This document shows positions 34,346 to 42,186 of a DNA stretch of 64,000 nt, in pieces; the first letter of the stretch is position 1; every line of letters begins with the position of its first letter. This DNA comes from Ramlibacter sp. Leaf400 (lineage in GTDB: Bacteria; Pseudomonadota; Gammaproteobacteria; Burkholderiales; Burkholderiaceae_C), in NCBI RefSeq assembly GCF_001424545.1, contig NZ_LMQL01000004.1:71815-135814 (forward strand), read 5' to 3'. A program made the translations under genes and the position numbers. Below the pieces are notes generated by a model, which searched no databases, had not been told where the DNA came from, and saw only the letters and a list, made by a program, of their open reading frames with translations.

Positions 34346-35290
34346 TCATCCCTCCATCGGCGCTTCGCACGCCAGGAGCTGCGAGGGGTCGCACCAGAGC
34401 CCGCTGAGCAGGCGGTCCGGCCGCGACGCGGCCGAGACGACGGCGCTCGTCTCCCAGGCATCGAAGGGGATGTCCAGGCCCGCGTGGATGCCGTAGCCCG
34501 TGCCGGCGCGCAGCGCCCCTTCCGTGCGGATACTCTCGCCCGCGCGGATGGCGCCGCCGGCGCCGATGCCGCCGATGGCCCGGATGCCGAGGCCCGCCTC
34601 CAGGTGGCCGCCCGCCGCCACGGACTGCGCGCACTCGATACCGTGCCCGGTCCGCAGGTTTCCGCCCACGGCGATCCTGCCCGCGACGCGCAGCGCCCTG
34701 GCGCACTCCACGTCGCCTTCCACCAGGAGGTCGTCGCGCAGCGTGGCGTCGCCCAGCACGCACAGGTGGCTTTCGCTCGACACCAGGGACCCGGCCTTCA
34801 GCCGGCCACCGCAATGCACCCTGCCGCTGGCCTGGACTCCCGCACCGGCCCCCAGGTCGCCGCCGATGTGAACGCTCCCGCCGGACCGCACCACGCCGCG
34901 CGCGCGCAGGTCGGTCCCGGCGACGATGGCGGAGCCCGCGCAGACGCTGGCGCCGCTGCGGATGGCGCGGCCCGCCCGCACCACCGTGCCCACGTCGATG
35001 CCGCGCCGGGCCTCGATGCTTCCGGCGAACACCACGGCTTCGCCGACGAGCTCGTCCACCTGCAGCAGCGAGGTGGTCGGGCCAAGCTGGTCCATAAGCC
35101 AGCAGGCGTCGTCCACCCGGCCGGCCTCGACCAGCGAATCGAGCACCTGCTGGTAGGAGCCGCCCTGCTCGTGGTGGCGCAGGTACCAGCGCAGGCCGGC
35201 CGCGCAGGGGCCCTTGGATCGGATGAAGGCGGTGGTGAAGTCGATGGCGCGATCGCGCGCGCTCGCCCCCGCGTGGAAGGAACGGGACAT
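34346..35290 (-). CDS. Glycine-rich repeat protein, bactofilin/solenoid-like
   Basis: A 314-residue protein. After a ~85-residue helical N-terminus (with QQVLDSLVEAGRVDDACWLMDQLG), residues ~85-265 are about 20 short repeats with Gly and small or aliphatic residues every 5-6 positions: AGSIEARRGIDVGTVVRAG, GGSVHIGGDLGAGAGV, EGDVECARALRVAGRIAVGG. This pattern predicts a right- or left-handed beta-solenoid as in bactofilins (polymer-forming cytoskeletal proteins) or hexapeptide proteins. No signal peptide. Paired with the GNAT-like gene. I know no characterised homologue. Confidence 0.65.
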   Translation of the reverse strand: MSRSFHAGASARDRAIDFTTAFIRSKGPCAAGLRWYLRHHEQGGSYQQVLDSLVEAGRVDDACWLMDQLGPTTSLLQVDELVGEAVVFAGSIEARRGIDVGTVVRAGRAIRSGASVCAGSAIVAGTDLRARGVVRSGGSVHIGGDLGAGAGVQASGRVHCGGRLKAGSLVSSESHLCVLGDATLRDDLLVEGDVECARALRVAGRIAVGGNLRTGHGIECAQSVAAGGHLEAGLGIRAIGGIGAGGAIRAGESIRTEGALRAGTGYGIHAGLDIPFDAWETSAVVSAASRPDRLLSGLWCDPSQLLACEAPMEG

Positions 35291-35868
35291 GCAGGCACTC
35301 CGTGCGCCCGCCGCCAGGGCGGGCGCGTGTCAATGCGCAAGGCTGCTGCCCGGCGGTCGAAGTGTCAGCGCTGAAGGGGGAAGGGTGCGACCGCCGGGCT
35401 CAGGGATGTGCGGGCGTTCGGTGGCCCACTGCGGCCGCGCGCGGCGGCCACGCTGCGTCGACGCGCGTCGGCACGAAGCGACGGGCGAAGGCGGCGGCGA
35501 GGCGGGTGCGGGTCCTGGGTTCCACGCGGCGAGTATAGAAGTCGCTCCCCGTGCGATCGACGCAATCTGGCAAGGATCGACGGGTCTTTGGACGCGGCTT
35601 GGCGCGAAGGCTGAGTCCCTCCTACACTGGCCGCGTGAACTCCTTGCCTGCATCGCCGCAACCGCTGCACGACATGCGCAACGCCGCATCGTCGTGCCTG
35701 CACGGCAGCAGGCCCCTCACGGTCGCGACACTGGCGTTCGACCCGCCGCCATTGCAGACAGCACTTCCCTGAGCCCGACGATCCGCTCCCCCTCTCGCGC
35801 ATCCTGATCGTCGGGCCCCCACAGCGCCGGTAGCCCCTGCCCGGACAGGCGGCACCTCGTTCCAGGGA
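35291..35868. other. 578-bp gene-free region with hairpins and a possible promoter
   Basis: No convincing gene in either strand; open frames here lack ribosome sites and family likeness. It contains a perfect 9-bp stem (GCGCCCGCC / GGCGGGCGC, 35304-35326) just upstream of the solenoid gene; a possible plus-strand promoter TTGGCG (35599-35604), 18 bp, TACACT (35623-35628); and an 11-bp inverted repeat GCCCGACGATC / GATCGTCGGGC (35773-35783 and 35806-35816) before the universal stress protein gene. A long leader or small RNA from ~35636 is possible. Confidence 0.5.
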
Positions 35869-36846
35869 ATGTGTGTGGGTACCTCTTTCTCGTCCGAGCC
35901 CAGGCTCGAAGCCATCCCTCCGCCGGCGGCCGCCTGGGCCGCCCCTTCCGCCTGCATCGACCGCGACGGCCTGCCGCGCGGCATCCTCGCCGTCGTCGAC
36001 GCCGGCGCGGGCGGCACCCACGCGGCCTGGCGCGCGGCGCTCGTCGCGCGCGACCACGGGCGGCCGCTGCACCTGGTCACCATCCAGCCGCGCGCCCGCG
36101 ACGCGCTGGCGGCCAAGCCCCTGCTGCAGGACCTGGCCGGCCAGCTGGAGCAGCGCATCCAGGTCCGCGCCACGACCGCGGTGGTGGCCGGCGCGTTGCG
36201 CGAGTGCCTGGTGGAGCTCGCGGCCCACCGGGAGCTCGTCGTGGTGCCCTGGCAGCGGAGCGCCTCGTGGTCCGACAAGGTGCTGGGGACGCCGCCCGAG
36301 CGCATGCTCCGCTGGCTGGCCGCGCCGCTGCTGATCGTGCGGCGCCCCGCGACCGCCAGCTACCGGCGCGTCCTCGCACCGGTGAAGCTGGAGGCCGGCG
36401 CCGAGCCGCAGATCGCCGTCGCGCGCTACCTGGCCCGCGGCCAGGGGCTGCGCGTGCTCCACGTGCTGGACGAGTGGCCCGAAGGCTCGCTGCGGCTGGC
36501 GGACGCCTCGGACCACACGGTGAGCCTGCACCGCCAGCGGCGCCTTCGCCGCGCGTACCAGGAGATGAATGCGCTGATCGACCGCACCGGTGTGGGCGCG
36601 GCAGGCGCGGCGGCGCTCATCTCCTTCGGGCACGTCCCCAGCCGGGTGCTGGATGCGGCGCGCGGGCACAACGCGCAGCTCATCGTGGCCGGCACGGGTC
36701 GGCGCTCGGTGTTCGCCGACGTGGTGTGCGGCGGCCTGGTGCAGGACCTGGTGCGGCAAGCGGAAGCCGACGTGCTCGTGGTCCCGGTGCAGGAAGCGCG
36801 GGGCTCGGGCAGTGTCCGCAAGGAGAGCCGCCATGCTGCGCGATAG
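35869..36846 (+). CDS. Universal stress protein, tandem UspA domains
   Basis: A 325-residue protein with two UspA modules (about residues 35-160 and 165-315). Module 1 ends PPERMLRWLAAPLLIVRRP and module 2 ends with AGTGRRSVFADVV and VRQAEADVLVVPV, a variant of the G-2x-G-9x-G nucleotide loop. A leading segment of ~35 residues is unusual. USPs bind ATP or dimerise under starvation, redox or envelope stress. Starts a small operon with the EF-G-like gene and a two-helix membrane protein. Confidence 0.83.
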   Translation: MCVGTSFSSEPRLEAIPPPAAAWAAPSACIDRDGLPRGILAVVDAGAGGTHAAWRAALVARDHGRPLHLVTIQPRARDALAAKPLLQDLAGQLEQRIQVRATTAVVAGALRECLVELAAHRELVVVPWQRSASWSDKVLGTPPERMLRWLAAPLLIVRRPATASYRRVLAPVKLEAGAEPQIAVARYLARGQGLRVLHVLDEWPEGSLRLADASDHTVSLHRQRRLRRAYQEMNALIDRTGVGAAGAAALISFGHVPSRVLDAARGHNAQLIVAGTGRRSVFADVVCGGLVQDLVRQAEADVLVVPVQEARGSGSVRKESRHAAR

Positions 36847-37342
36847 CCTCGACCTGCTGCCCCTGCGCCAGGCGATCACGCCCACGGGCGAGGCCGCGAC
36901 GGCATTCGCCGGGCAGGGCCTGCTCGACTGGCTCTCCAAGCCGGAGCGCTACCAGATCCTGCGCCACGGCCAGGGCGGGCAGATCCTCGCGGCCGACGAA
37001 CTCGCGCTGCTGGAGGCGCAGCACCTGCTGCGGCTGGCCTACGGGGCCAGGGTCGGCTTCGGCGAGCCCACCGTCCACACCTACGTCGATCCTTCCGATG
37101 ACAGCGTGAGGGTCCCCGTCATGTTCCTGCGCGTGGACTCGCCGCGCGCCCATGCCGCCGAGGTGCTGCGGATGATCAAGAGCCGCCCGTCGCGGCTGCA
37201 GGAGGTGGACGTGCAGCGGCACCGGGTGGTCCTGCGGGCGGAGCTGCGGCTCGCCAGCCTGCTCGGCCTGGAGCGCTGCATCCTCGAGGCCACCGACGGG
37301 TCGGCGCACGTGCGGTCGTGGCTGCTGCGGTACGAGCGATGA
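36833..37342 (+). CDS. EF-G domain V-like orphan protein
   Basis: A 169-residue protein with AAGGAGA before ATG 36833, overlapping the USP gene by 14 bp. Residues ~90-169 have the order seen in the C-terminal (domain V) ferredoxin-like fold of elongation factor G: VPVMFLRVDSPRAHAAEVL, then a loop, VVLRAELRLASLLGLERCI, and the end strand SAHVRSWLLRYER. No GTPase domain is present. The N-terminal ~85 residues (LLPLRQAITPTGEAA and on) are unassigned. A ribosome-linked stress function is one idea; the resemblance is by eye and needs a profile search. Confidence 0.6.
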   Translation: MLRDSLDLLPLRQAITPTGEAATAFAGQGLLDWLSKPERYQILRHGQGGQILAADELALLEAQHLLRLAYGARVGFGEPTVHTYVDPSDDSVRVPVMFLRVDSPRAHAAEVLRMIKSRPSRLQEVDVQRHRVVLRAELRLASLLGLERCILEATDGSAHVRSWLLRYER

Positions 37343-37503
37343 CGCAGGAGCACCTTGCCACCCTGCTCGGGCTGCTGGCCGCGACGATCCTGCTCGCGGC
37401 CTGGATCTCCTGGCGCACGGGCGACGCCAAGCGCGACGCCTGGCTGATCACCGGCGCGGGCGCGGGCCTGGCCGTGGTCGCCGCGGCCCTCGGCGCCGCG
37501 TGA
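37339..37503 (+). CDS. Small two-helix membrane protein
   Basis: A 54-residue protein starting at ATG 37339, which overlaps the previous stop (ATGA). Two hydrophobic segments, LATLLGLLAATILLAAWISW and AWLITGAGAGLAVVAAALGA, are joined by a charged loop (RTGDAKRDA). No known family. Its coupling to the USP and EF-G-like genes suggests a shared stress role. Confidence 0.6.
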   Translation: MTQEHLATLLGLLAATILLAAWISWRTGDAKRDAWLITGAGAGLAVVAAALGAA

Positions 37504-37524
37504 CGCCTTCGACACCTTTTTTTT
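37482..37524 (+). terminator. Possible intrinsic terminator with eight-T run
   Basis: CGCGGC (37482-37487) can pair with GCCGCG (37495-37500), and GGCG (37492-37495) with CGCC (37504-37507); a run of eight T follows at 37517-37524. The distance between stem and T-run (9-16 nt) is longer than ideal. Confidence 0.35.
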
Positions 37525-37536
37525 CCCCACTGTCCG

Positions 37537-37803
37537 GGAGCCGAGCGCCTCGTGCAGCTTTGCCAGGTCCCCACGTTCGTCGTCCGCAAACCGGCCACCG
37601 TCGGCTACCGGCGCGTGCTGGTCGCGGTGGACTACGACGGCGAAGCGGCCGGCAGGGTGGCGGCCGCGGCGGCCATGACGCGCGCACCGCACCAGGAGGT
37701 CCTGCGCGCCCTGGCGGCCGACGACGACCTCGCGCCGCGCAAGACGTCCTCCGAGGCGCAGGCAGAGCCTTCCTCGCCTGCGGTCGGCGTGACCGTGTCC
37801 TGA
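37537..37803 (+). pseudogene. Remnant of a universal stress protein gene
   Basis: A short open frame that reads GAERLVQLCQVPTFVVRKPA then GYRRVLVAVDYDG: this equals the end of one UspA module (compare LLIVRRPATASYRRVLAP in the intact gene at 35869) and the first strand of the next. The homology begins before GTG 37552, upstream of any usable start, and the protein ends after ~88 residues in a charged, low-complexity tail. Both the first module and the rest of the second are missing, so it is most likely a deletion relic of a duplicated USP gene. Confidence 0.6.
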
Positions 37804-37834
37804 TGCGCAGCGCCGCCGCCGGGAGCCTGGGCTC

Positions 37835-38194
37835 CTAGGGCTGCGCCAGCCACTCCTGCGCCTCGTCCAGCTCGGTGAAGGTCCTCAGGCGCAGGCCCTG
37901 CTTCTGCGCGGCCTTCTCGCTGGTGCCCGAGCGGAACTTGCCCTGCACCACCGAAGCCACCCGGTCCAGCCCGGCCAGCTTCTCGGCGATGTAGCCGCCG
38001 ACCTGCAGGTGGTCGCTGAAGGCGAGGTCGGGCTCGGCACCGGTGAGGTCGAGCAGCGCGCGCCGGTAGCCGCGCATCTCGGCCAGCCGGGCGATCAGGT
38101 CGACCACGGCGTACTGGTCCGCGATGTCCGCCGGGCCGGTGCAGACCACGAGGAGGAAGTCAGGGCCGTGGTGCACGCCAACGGTGAATTGCAT
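37835..38194 (-). CDS. SpoIIAA/STAS-like protein
   Basis: A 119-residue protein resembling the SpoIIAA-like (STAS/SEC14-type) family: strand MQFTVGVHHG, central YRRALLDLTGAEPDL, and a C-terminal helix TELDEAQEWLAQP. A paralogue is coded at 46523. No Ser of a classical anti-sigma antagonist phospho-site is obvious. It is monocistronic, with its end 31 bp from the USP remnant. Function in phosphorelay, lipid binding or stress sensing is unproven. Confidence 0.7.
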   Translation of the reverse strand: MQFTVGVHHGPDFLLVVCTGPADIADQYAVVDLIARLAEMRGYRRALLDLTGAEPDLAFSDHLQVGGYIAEKLAGLDRVASVVQGKFRSGTSEKAAQKQGLRLRTFTELDEAQEWLAQP

Positions 38195-38379
38195 GAGCCG
38201 GGATTCGATCTGGGTGTGTGGGAACGCCTACCCTAACAGCAATCCGGACTGGGGCTGCCGCGGCGGAAGGTCCAGCAGCATGGCCCCGCGTCCTACACCG
38301 ATATAGGCCGTCGCCTTCTCGATGCATCGGCGCATTGCGACCATTACTGCAGGCGCTTGTTTGCCGATCGGAGTTCAAC

Positions 38380-38583
38380 ATGAAGTTCCTGTCCGTTTCG
38401 CTGTCCCTCCTGGTCCTCGTCATCAGCGCGGGATGCGCGCAACCCCGTGGTGGCGGCGGTGGCACGGCCGCCATGGGCGCCGGGCCTGCGCAGCAGAAGG
38501 TGATGTGCCGCGACGCCGCCTGGGTGACCAATGCCAGCGAATGCGGCACGCATGGCGGTGTCGAACGGGTCATGGCGCAATAG
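38380..38583 (+). CDS. Small lipoprotein
   Basis: A 67-residue protein with a classical lipoprotein signal (LSVSLSLLVLVISAGC, lipobox SAGC), then a Gly-rich stretch and a compact C-terminal part with Cys residues at MCRDAAWVTNASECGTHGG. The two Cys could form a disulfide. AGCGGAG-like ribosome site is weak (GGAG at 38370-38373). Function unknown; outer-membrane or periplasmic anchoring is expected. Confidence 0.7.
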   Translation: MKFLSVSLSLLVLVISAGCAQPRGGGGGTAAMGAGPAQQKVMCRDAAWVTNASECGTHGGVERVMAQ

Positions 38584-38622
38584 GTCCAGGCTCCGGCCCC
38601 GCCGTCCGGCGGGGAACGGCGG

Positions 38623-39879
38623 CTAGGGCCAGTTCGCCGCGGCCAGCGCGGCGTTGACGGTGCCGGCCAGCAGGCGGTGGCCCGCGGGCGTGGGATGGAA
38701 GCCGTCCGAGAACGCCCAGGTGGTCCACCAGCCGGGCGCCGTGCCCGGCGTGCCAGCGTCGAGCAGCGCCGACGTGCAGGTCTGCAGCGACCACTGCGGC
38801 AACCCCGAGGAACTCTGGCCCGTGACCGGGCAGGCTGCGTGCAGCGCGTCGCTCAGCCCGTGGTCGCCGGCGCGGGCGATCTGCTCGTCCACGGCGGCGC
38901 GAAGGTCGACCAGCGCCACCCGCGCGTCGTTCCCCAGCCGTTCCCGCAGCCGCGCGTTGAAGGCGCCGACGGCCTGCCGCACCGCGCCCCGGATGTCCTC
39001 GGCCTCGCCGGCCCCGTGCTCCTGCACCAGCTTGTCGAAGGCCGCGCTGAACCGCGGGGTGAGCGTGATGTCGGGCACGTTCAGCACCGCGACGCGCGTG
39101 GCGCCGCGCGCCAGCAGGTGTTCCGCGACCGCCTCGGCCAGTTCGTCCGCGGCCTTCTCCATGTAGAGGTTGGCGCTGCGGGCCAGGCTGTCGTCGCCGG
39201 GCGCGGTGTCCAGCAGGTCGCCCACCTTGACCTCGCGGGCCAGGAAGGCCAGGAAGGCCAGCAGGCCGGTGCGGCTGGTCACGCCGGCCAGGTAGGCCGC
39301 GGCCAGGTCGGACGCGTCGTTGCCGCCGCCGTCCACCAGCACCAGGTCGCCCGCGCCGAAGCCGGCCAGGGCCGCGGCGGCATCGCGCAGCTGCGCGGGA
39401 ATGCCCCTGGGACCGTCGCCGCGCAGGATGCGGCCGCCGCCGACGGCGAAGCTGGTGCAGCTCGGGTCGCCCCGCGGCACGACCCCGCCGGAGCCGTCGT
39501 CCCTGTAGTGGCTGCACAGGGCCGGCAGGCCCCAGGTGGCCGCGACCAGCTCCGGGAACACCGGGAAGCCGAGGGCATTGGCGGCGTCCTGCACCGTGAA
39601 CTTGAAGCCGAACGTGCCCACGTCCGCGAGGCTGTCGCCCGCCACGACCAGGCGCGACACGCCGGCCAGTGCGGAGCGGACCGGGGCCGGCGCGGTCACC
39701 GGCTCCGCGGCCGCGACCGGCAGGCCGTCCGCGGCGATGGGCGCCGCGGCGCTGTCGGTCTGGCTGCTGCCGCCGCCTCCACCGCCACCGCAGGCCGCGA
39801 CGAGGGCCGCGCCGAGGCTGCCGGCCAGGAGAAAGCCGCGAGGGCGGGTGGACACCGGAACAGGCTTGCTGCTGGGCAT
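38623..39879 (-). CDS. SGNH/GDSL-family hydrolase lipoprotein
   Basis: A 418-residue exported esterase/lipase-like protein. The signal ends in a lipobox (LVAACGGGG). Block I VVAGDSLADVGTFG carries the catalytic Ser; block III is DGGGNDASDL; block V DGFHPTPAGHRLL carries the Asp/His. No autotransporter barrel follows, so it is a free lipoprotein. ATG 39879 precedes the signal and has GGAG upstream. A long Gly/Ala/Asp-rich linker (~40 residues) follows the lipobox. Likely acts on lipids or acylated sugars at the cell surface. Confidence 0.85.
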   Translation of the reverse strand: MPSSKPVPVSTRPRGFLLAGSLGAALVAACGGGGGGGSSQTDSAAAPIAADGLPVAAAEPVTAPAPVRSALAGVSRLVVAGDSLADVGTFGFKFTVQDAANALGFPVFPELVAATWGLPALCSHYRDDGSGGVVPRGDPSCTSFAVGGGRILRGDGPRGIPAQLRDAAAALAGFGAGDLVLVDGGGNDASDLAAAYLAGVTSRTGLLAFLAFLAREVKVGDLLDTAPGDDSLARSANLYMEKAADELAEAVAEHLLARGATRVAVLNVPDITLTPRFSAAFDKLVQEHGAGEAEDIRGAVRQAVGAFNARLRERLGNDARVALVDLRAAVDEQIARAGDHGLSDALHAACPVTGQSSSGLPQWSLQTCTSALLDAGTPGTAPGWWTTWAFSDGFHPTPAGHRLLAGTVNAALAAANWP

Positions 39880-40003
39880 GGCGTGACTCCTTCCGGACAC
39901 CGCGTCGGGGACGCCGGTGCAGGATAGGAGCCCCAGCCATCCGCGGATGCTGGGCAATGAAGTGTTTCAACTCGCGCCGGCGCCGGGCCGGCGCGAGGCG
40001 CCG

Positions 40004-41185
40004 CTAGGCCGGCGGCGCCTGGTACAGGCCGCGCACCAGGTCGGTCTGCGTGATCATGCCGGCCAGCCGCTGCTCGGCGTCGATGACGGGGATGTGGTGG
40101 TGGCCGTCCTCGGCGAACACCGGCACCAGGTCGGCCAGCAGGCGGTCCTCGCTGGCCACGCGCACCGAGCGGGTCATGATCTGGCCCACCACCTCGGGCT
40201 TCTCGCCGTGGCTGGCGCCGCTGGGCACCAGCACCTGCCGCAGGCGCGCGCCCAGGCCCGCGTGGCCCTCGGGATCGGCGTGGCGCATGAAGTCCGCCGT
40301 GGTCACGATGCCGCAGATGCGCCGGGCGCGGTCGACCACCGGCAGCGCCTTGATGCGGCGGGCGCGCATCAGCGCCCAGGCTTCCTGCAGCGGCGTGCCG
40401 AACTGCACCGACACCGGCTCGCGGCTCATCACGTCGCCGCAGCGCAGGGCGCCCAGCTTGCGCTGGTAGGCGGCCATCTCCGCGTGCTCCAGCAGCGACT
40501 GCAGGTCGGCGCGGCCGATGTCCACCACCTGGTTGTAGCGGGCCAGCGCCGCGTCCAGGTCGGCCGCCGTGAAGCCGCGGCCGTTCACCGGCTGCGGCCC
40601 GGCCTCGGCCGGCAGGACCTGGGCCCGCGGGTAGGCGCGGCCCGTGAGGCTGTTGTAGACCACGGCGATCAGCACCAGCAGCAGCGAGTTGAGCAGCACC
40701 GGGAAGAGGGCGAAGTGGAAGTCGGTGGTGTGCGTGACCACCACCAGCACCGCCGCCGCGCCGCCGGGCGGGTGCAGGCAGCGCAGCCGCACCATCAGCA
40801 GCATCGCCGCCGCCGCGGCCACGGCGGCGGCCAGGGCCGGGTCGGGGATCGCCCGCGCGCAGGCGATGCCCACCAGCGCCGACAGCGTGTTGCCCGCCAG
40901 CACGGCCCAGGGCTGGGCGAGGGGGCTGGCCGGCATCGCGAACACCAGCACGGCGGAGGCGCCCAGCGGGGCCACCAGCCAGGCCGCCGCCGGGTGGGCG
41001 CCGGCCAGCAGCCGGCTCAAGGCCGCCGCGAACAGCAGGCCCACGGCCGCGCCGACGGTGGCGCGCCAGGTTTCGCGGCCGTCGATGCCCAGGGGGCCGG
41101 GCAGCAGCCGGGCGAGCCACGCGCGCACGCGGCGCGGGCCCAGGGACGAAGCAAGGGAGCCGGCCAGGCCGGAAGGGGCGGACAT
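40004..41185 (-). CDS. HPP-family membrane protein with two CBS domains
   Basis: A 393-residue protein. Residues ~40-185 form the HPP domain: four hydrophobic segments with LVAPLGASAVLVFAMP, PLAQPWAVLAGN and the name-giving RCLHPPGGAAA. After a hinge, two CBS domains follow: VMSREPVSVQFGTPLQEAW with KALPVVDRARRICGIVT, and IMTRSVRVASEDRLL with HHIPVIDAEQRLAGMIT. Such proteins (for example, nitrite transport in plants) are thought to be regulated carriers with nucleotide-sensing CBS. Monocistronic. Confidence 0.88.
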   Translation of the reverse strand: MSAPSGLAGSLASSLGPRRVRAWLARLLPGPLGIDGRETWRATVGAAVGLLFAAALSRLLAGAHPAAAWLVAPLGASAVLVFAMPASPLAQPWAVLAGNTLSALVGIACARAIPDPALAAAVAAAAAMLLMVRLRCLHPPGGAAAVLVVVTHTTDFHFALFPVLLNSLLLVLIAVVYNSLTGRAYPRAQVLPAEAGPQPVNGRGFTAADLDAALARYNQVVDIGRADLQSLLEHAEMAAYQRKLGALRCGDVMSREPVSVQFGTPLQEAWALMRARRIKALPVVDRARRICGIVTTADFMRHADPEGHAGLGARLRQVLVPSGASHGEKPEVVGQIMTRSVRVASEDRLLADLVPVFAEDGHHHIPVIDAEQRLAGMITQTDLVRGLYQAPPA

Positions 41186-41257
41186 CGGGGGGAGGGAAGC
41201 GGAACTGCTTGTACTTCTCGGGGACGTGATTGTCCCCGATCACCGCTTCCCGCCGCC

Positions 41258-42181
41258 TCAACGCCCCCAGCGCAGGGCGAGTGCGTCGAGCCGGCGCGCC
41301 GTCTCGACCAGCAGCGAGCGGCTGGCGGGATGCAGCGGCGGCCAGGGGTGGCGCGGCGCCTCGCAGTCGATGATGCCGCCTTCCTTCATCAGCGCCTTGG
41401 CGGCCAGGAAGCCGCACTGGCGGTTCTCCAGGTTGATCAGCGGCAGCCAGCGCTCGTAGCGCTGGATCGCCTCGTCGCGCCGGCCCGCGCGGTACGCGTC
41501 CAGGATGGGGCGGATGCCGTCGGGGAAGCCGCCGCCGGTCATCGAGCCGGTCGCACCCGCCTCCAGGTCGGGCAGCAGGGTGATGGCCTCCTCGCCGTCC
41601 CAGGGCCCTTCGATCGCGTCGCCGCCCAGCCGGAGCAGCTCGCGCAGCTTGGCGGCCGCGCCGGCGGTCTCGATCTTGAAGTAGGCCACGTGCTCGATCT
41701 CGCGCGCCATGCGGGCCAGGAACTCCGCCGACATCGGCGTGCCCGCCGCGGGCGCGTCCTGCACCATGATCGGGATGTCCACGGCATCGGACAGCCGCTG
41801 GTAGAAGTCGCGCACCTGGCCTTCGGGCATGCGGAAGGTGGCGCCGTGGTAGGGCGGCATCACCATCAGCATGGCGGCGCCCATGGCCTGCGCGCGGCGC
41901 GAGCGCTCTGCACACACGCGGGTGCTGAAGTGCGTGGTGGTCACGATCACCGGCACGCGGCCGGCCACGTGCTCGAGGATGGCGCGGGTGAGGACCTCGC
42001 GCTCCTCGTCCGACAGGAGGAACTGCTCGGAGAAGTTCGCCAGGATGGCCAGCCCCTCGGAGCCGGCGTCGATCATGAAGTCGACGCAGCGCTTCTGGCT
42101 GGCCAGGTCCAGCTCGCCGGCTTCGGTGAAGGTGGTCGGCACCACCGGGAACAGGCCGCGGTAGCGCGGGGAGGTTGCCAT
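41258..42181 (-). CDS. DapA-family lyase/dehydratase without the usual Tyr
   Basis: A 307-residue TIM-barrel enzyme of the dihydrodipicolinate synthase superfamily. The Schiff-base Lys is in VAYFKIETAG, but the position of the catalytic Tyr (Y-N-x-P in most members) reads VQDAPAAG, so proton shuttling must differ. In this operon an enolase-superfamily dehydratase precedes it, as in non-phosphorylating sugar-acid routes where a 2-keto-3-deoxy acid is dehydrated or cleaved by a DapA-like enzyme. GTG 42187 is an in-frame alternative start. Confidence 0.85.
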   Translation of the reverse strand: MATSPRYRGLFPVVPTTFTEAGELDLASQKRCVDFMIDAGSEGLAILANFSEQFLLSDEEREVLTRAILEHVAGRVPVIVTTTHFSTRVCAERSRRAQAMGAAMLMVMPPYHGATFRMPEGQVRDFYQRLSDAVDIPIMVQDAPAAGTPMSAEFLARMAREIEHVAYFKIETAGAAAKLRELLRLGGDAIEGPWDGEEAITLLPDLEAGATGSMTGGGFPDGIRPILDAYRAGRRDEAIQRYERWLPLINLENRQCGFLAAKALMKEGGIIDCEAPRHPWPPLHPASRSLLVETARRLDALALRWGR

Positions 42182-42186
42182 GGCCG

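Noticed and set aside
35365..36939. Long minus-strand frames over the USP gene and its upstream region
   Set aside because: No start signal, no family likeness, and antisense to the USP gene over most of the length.
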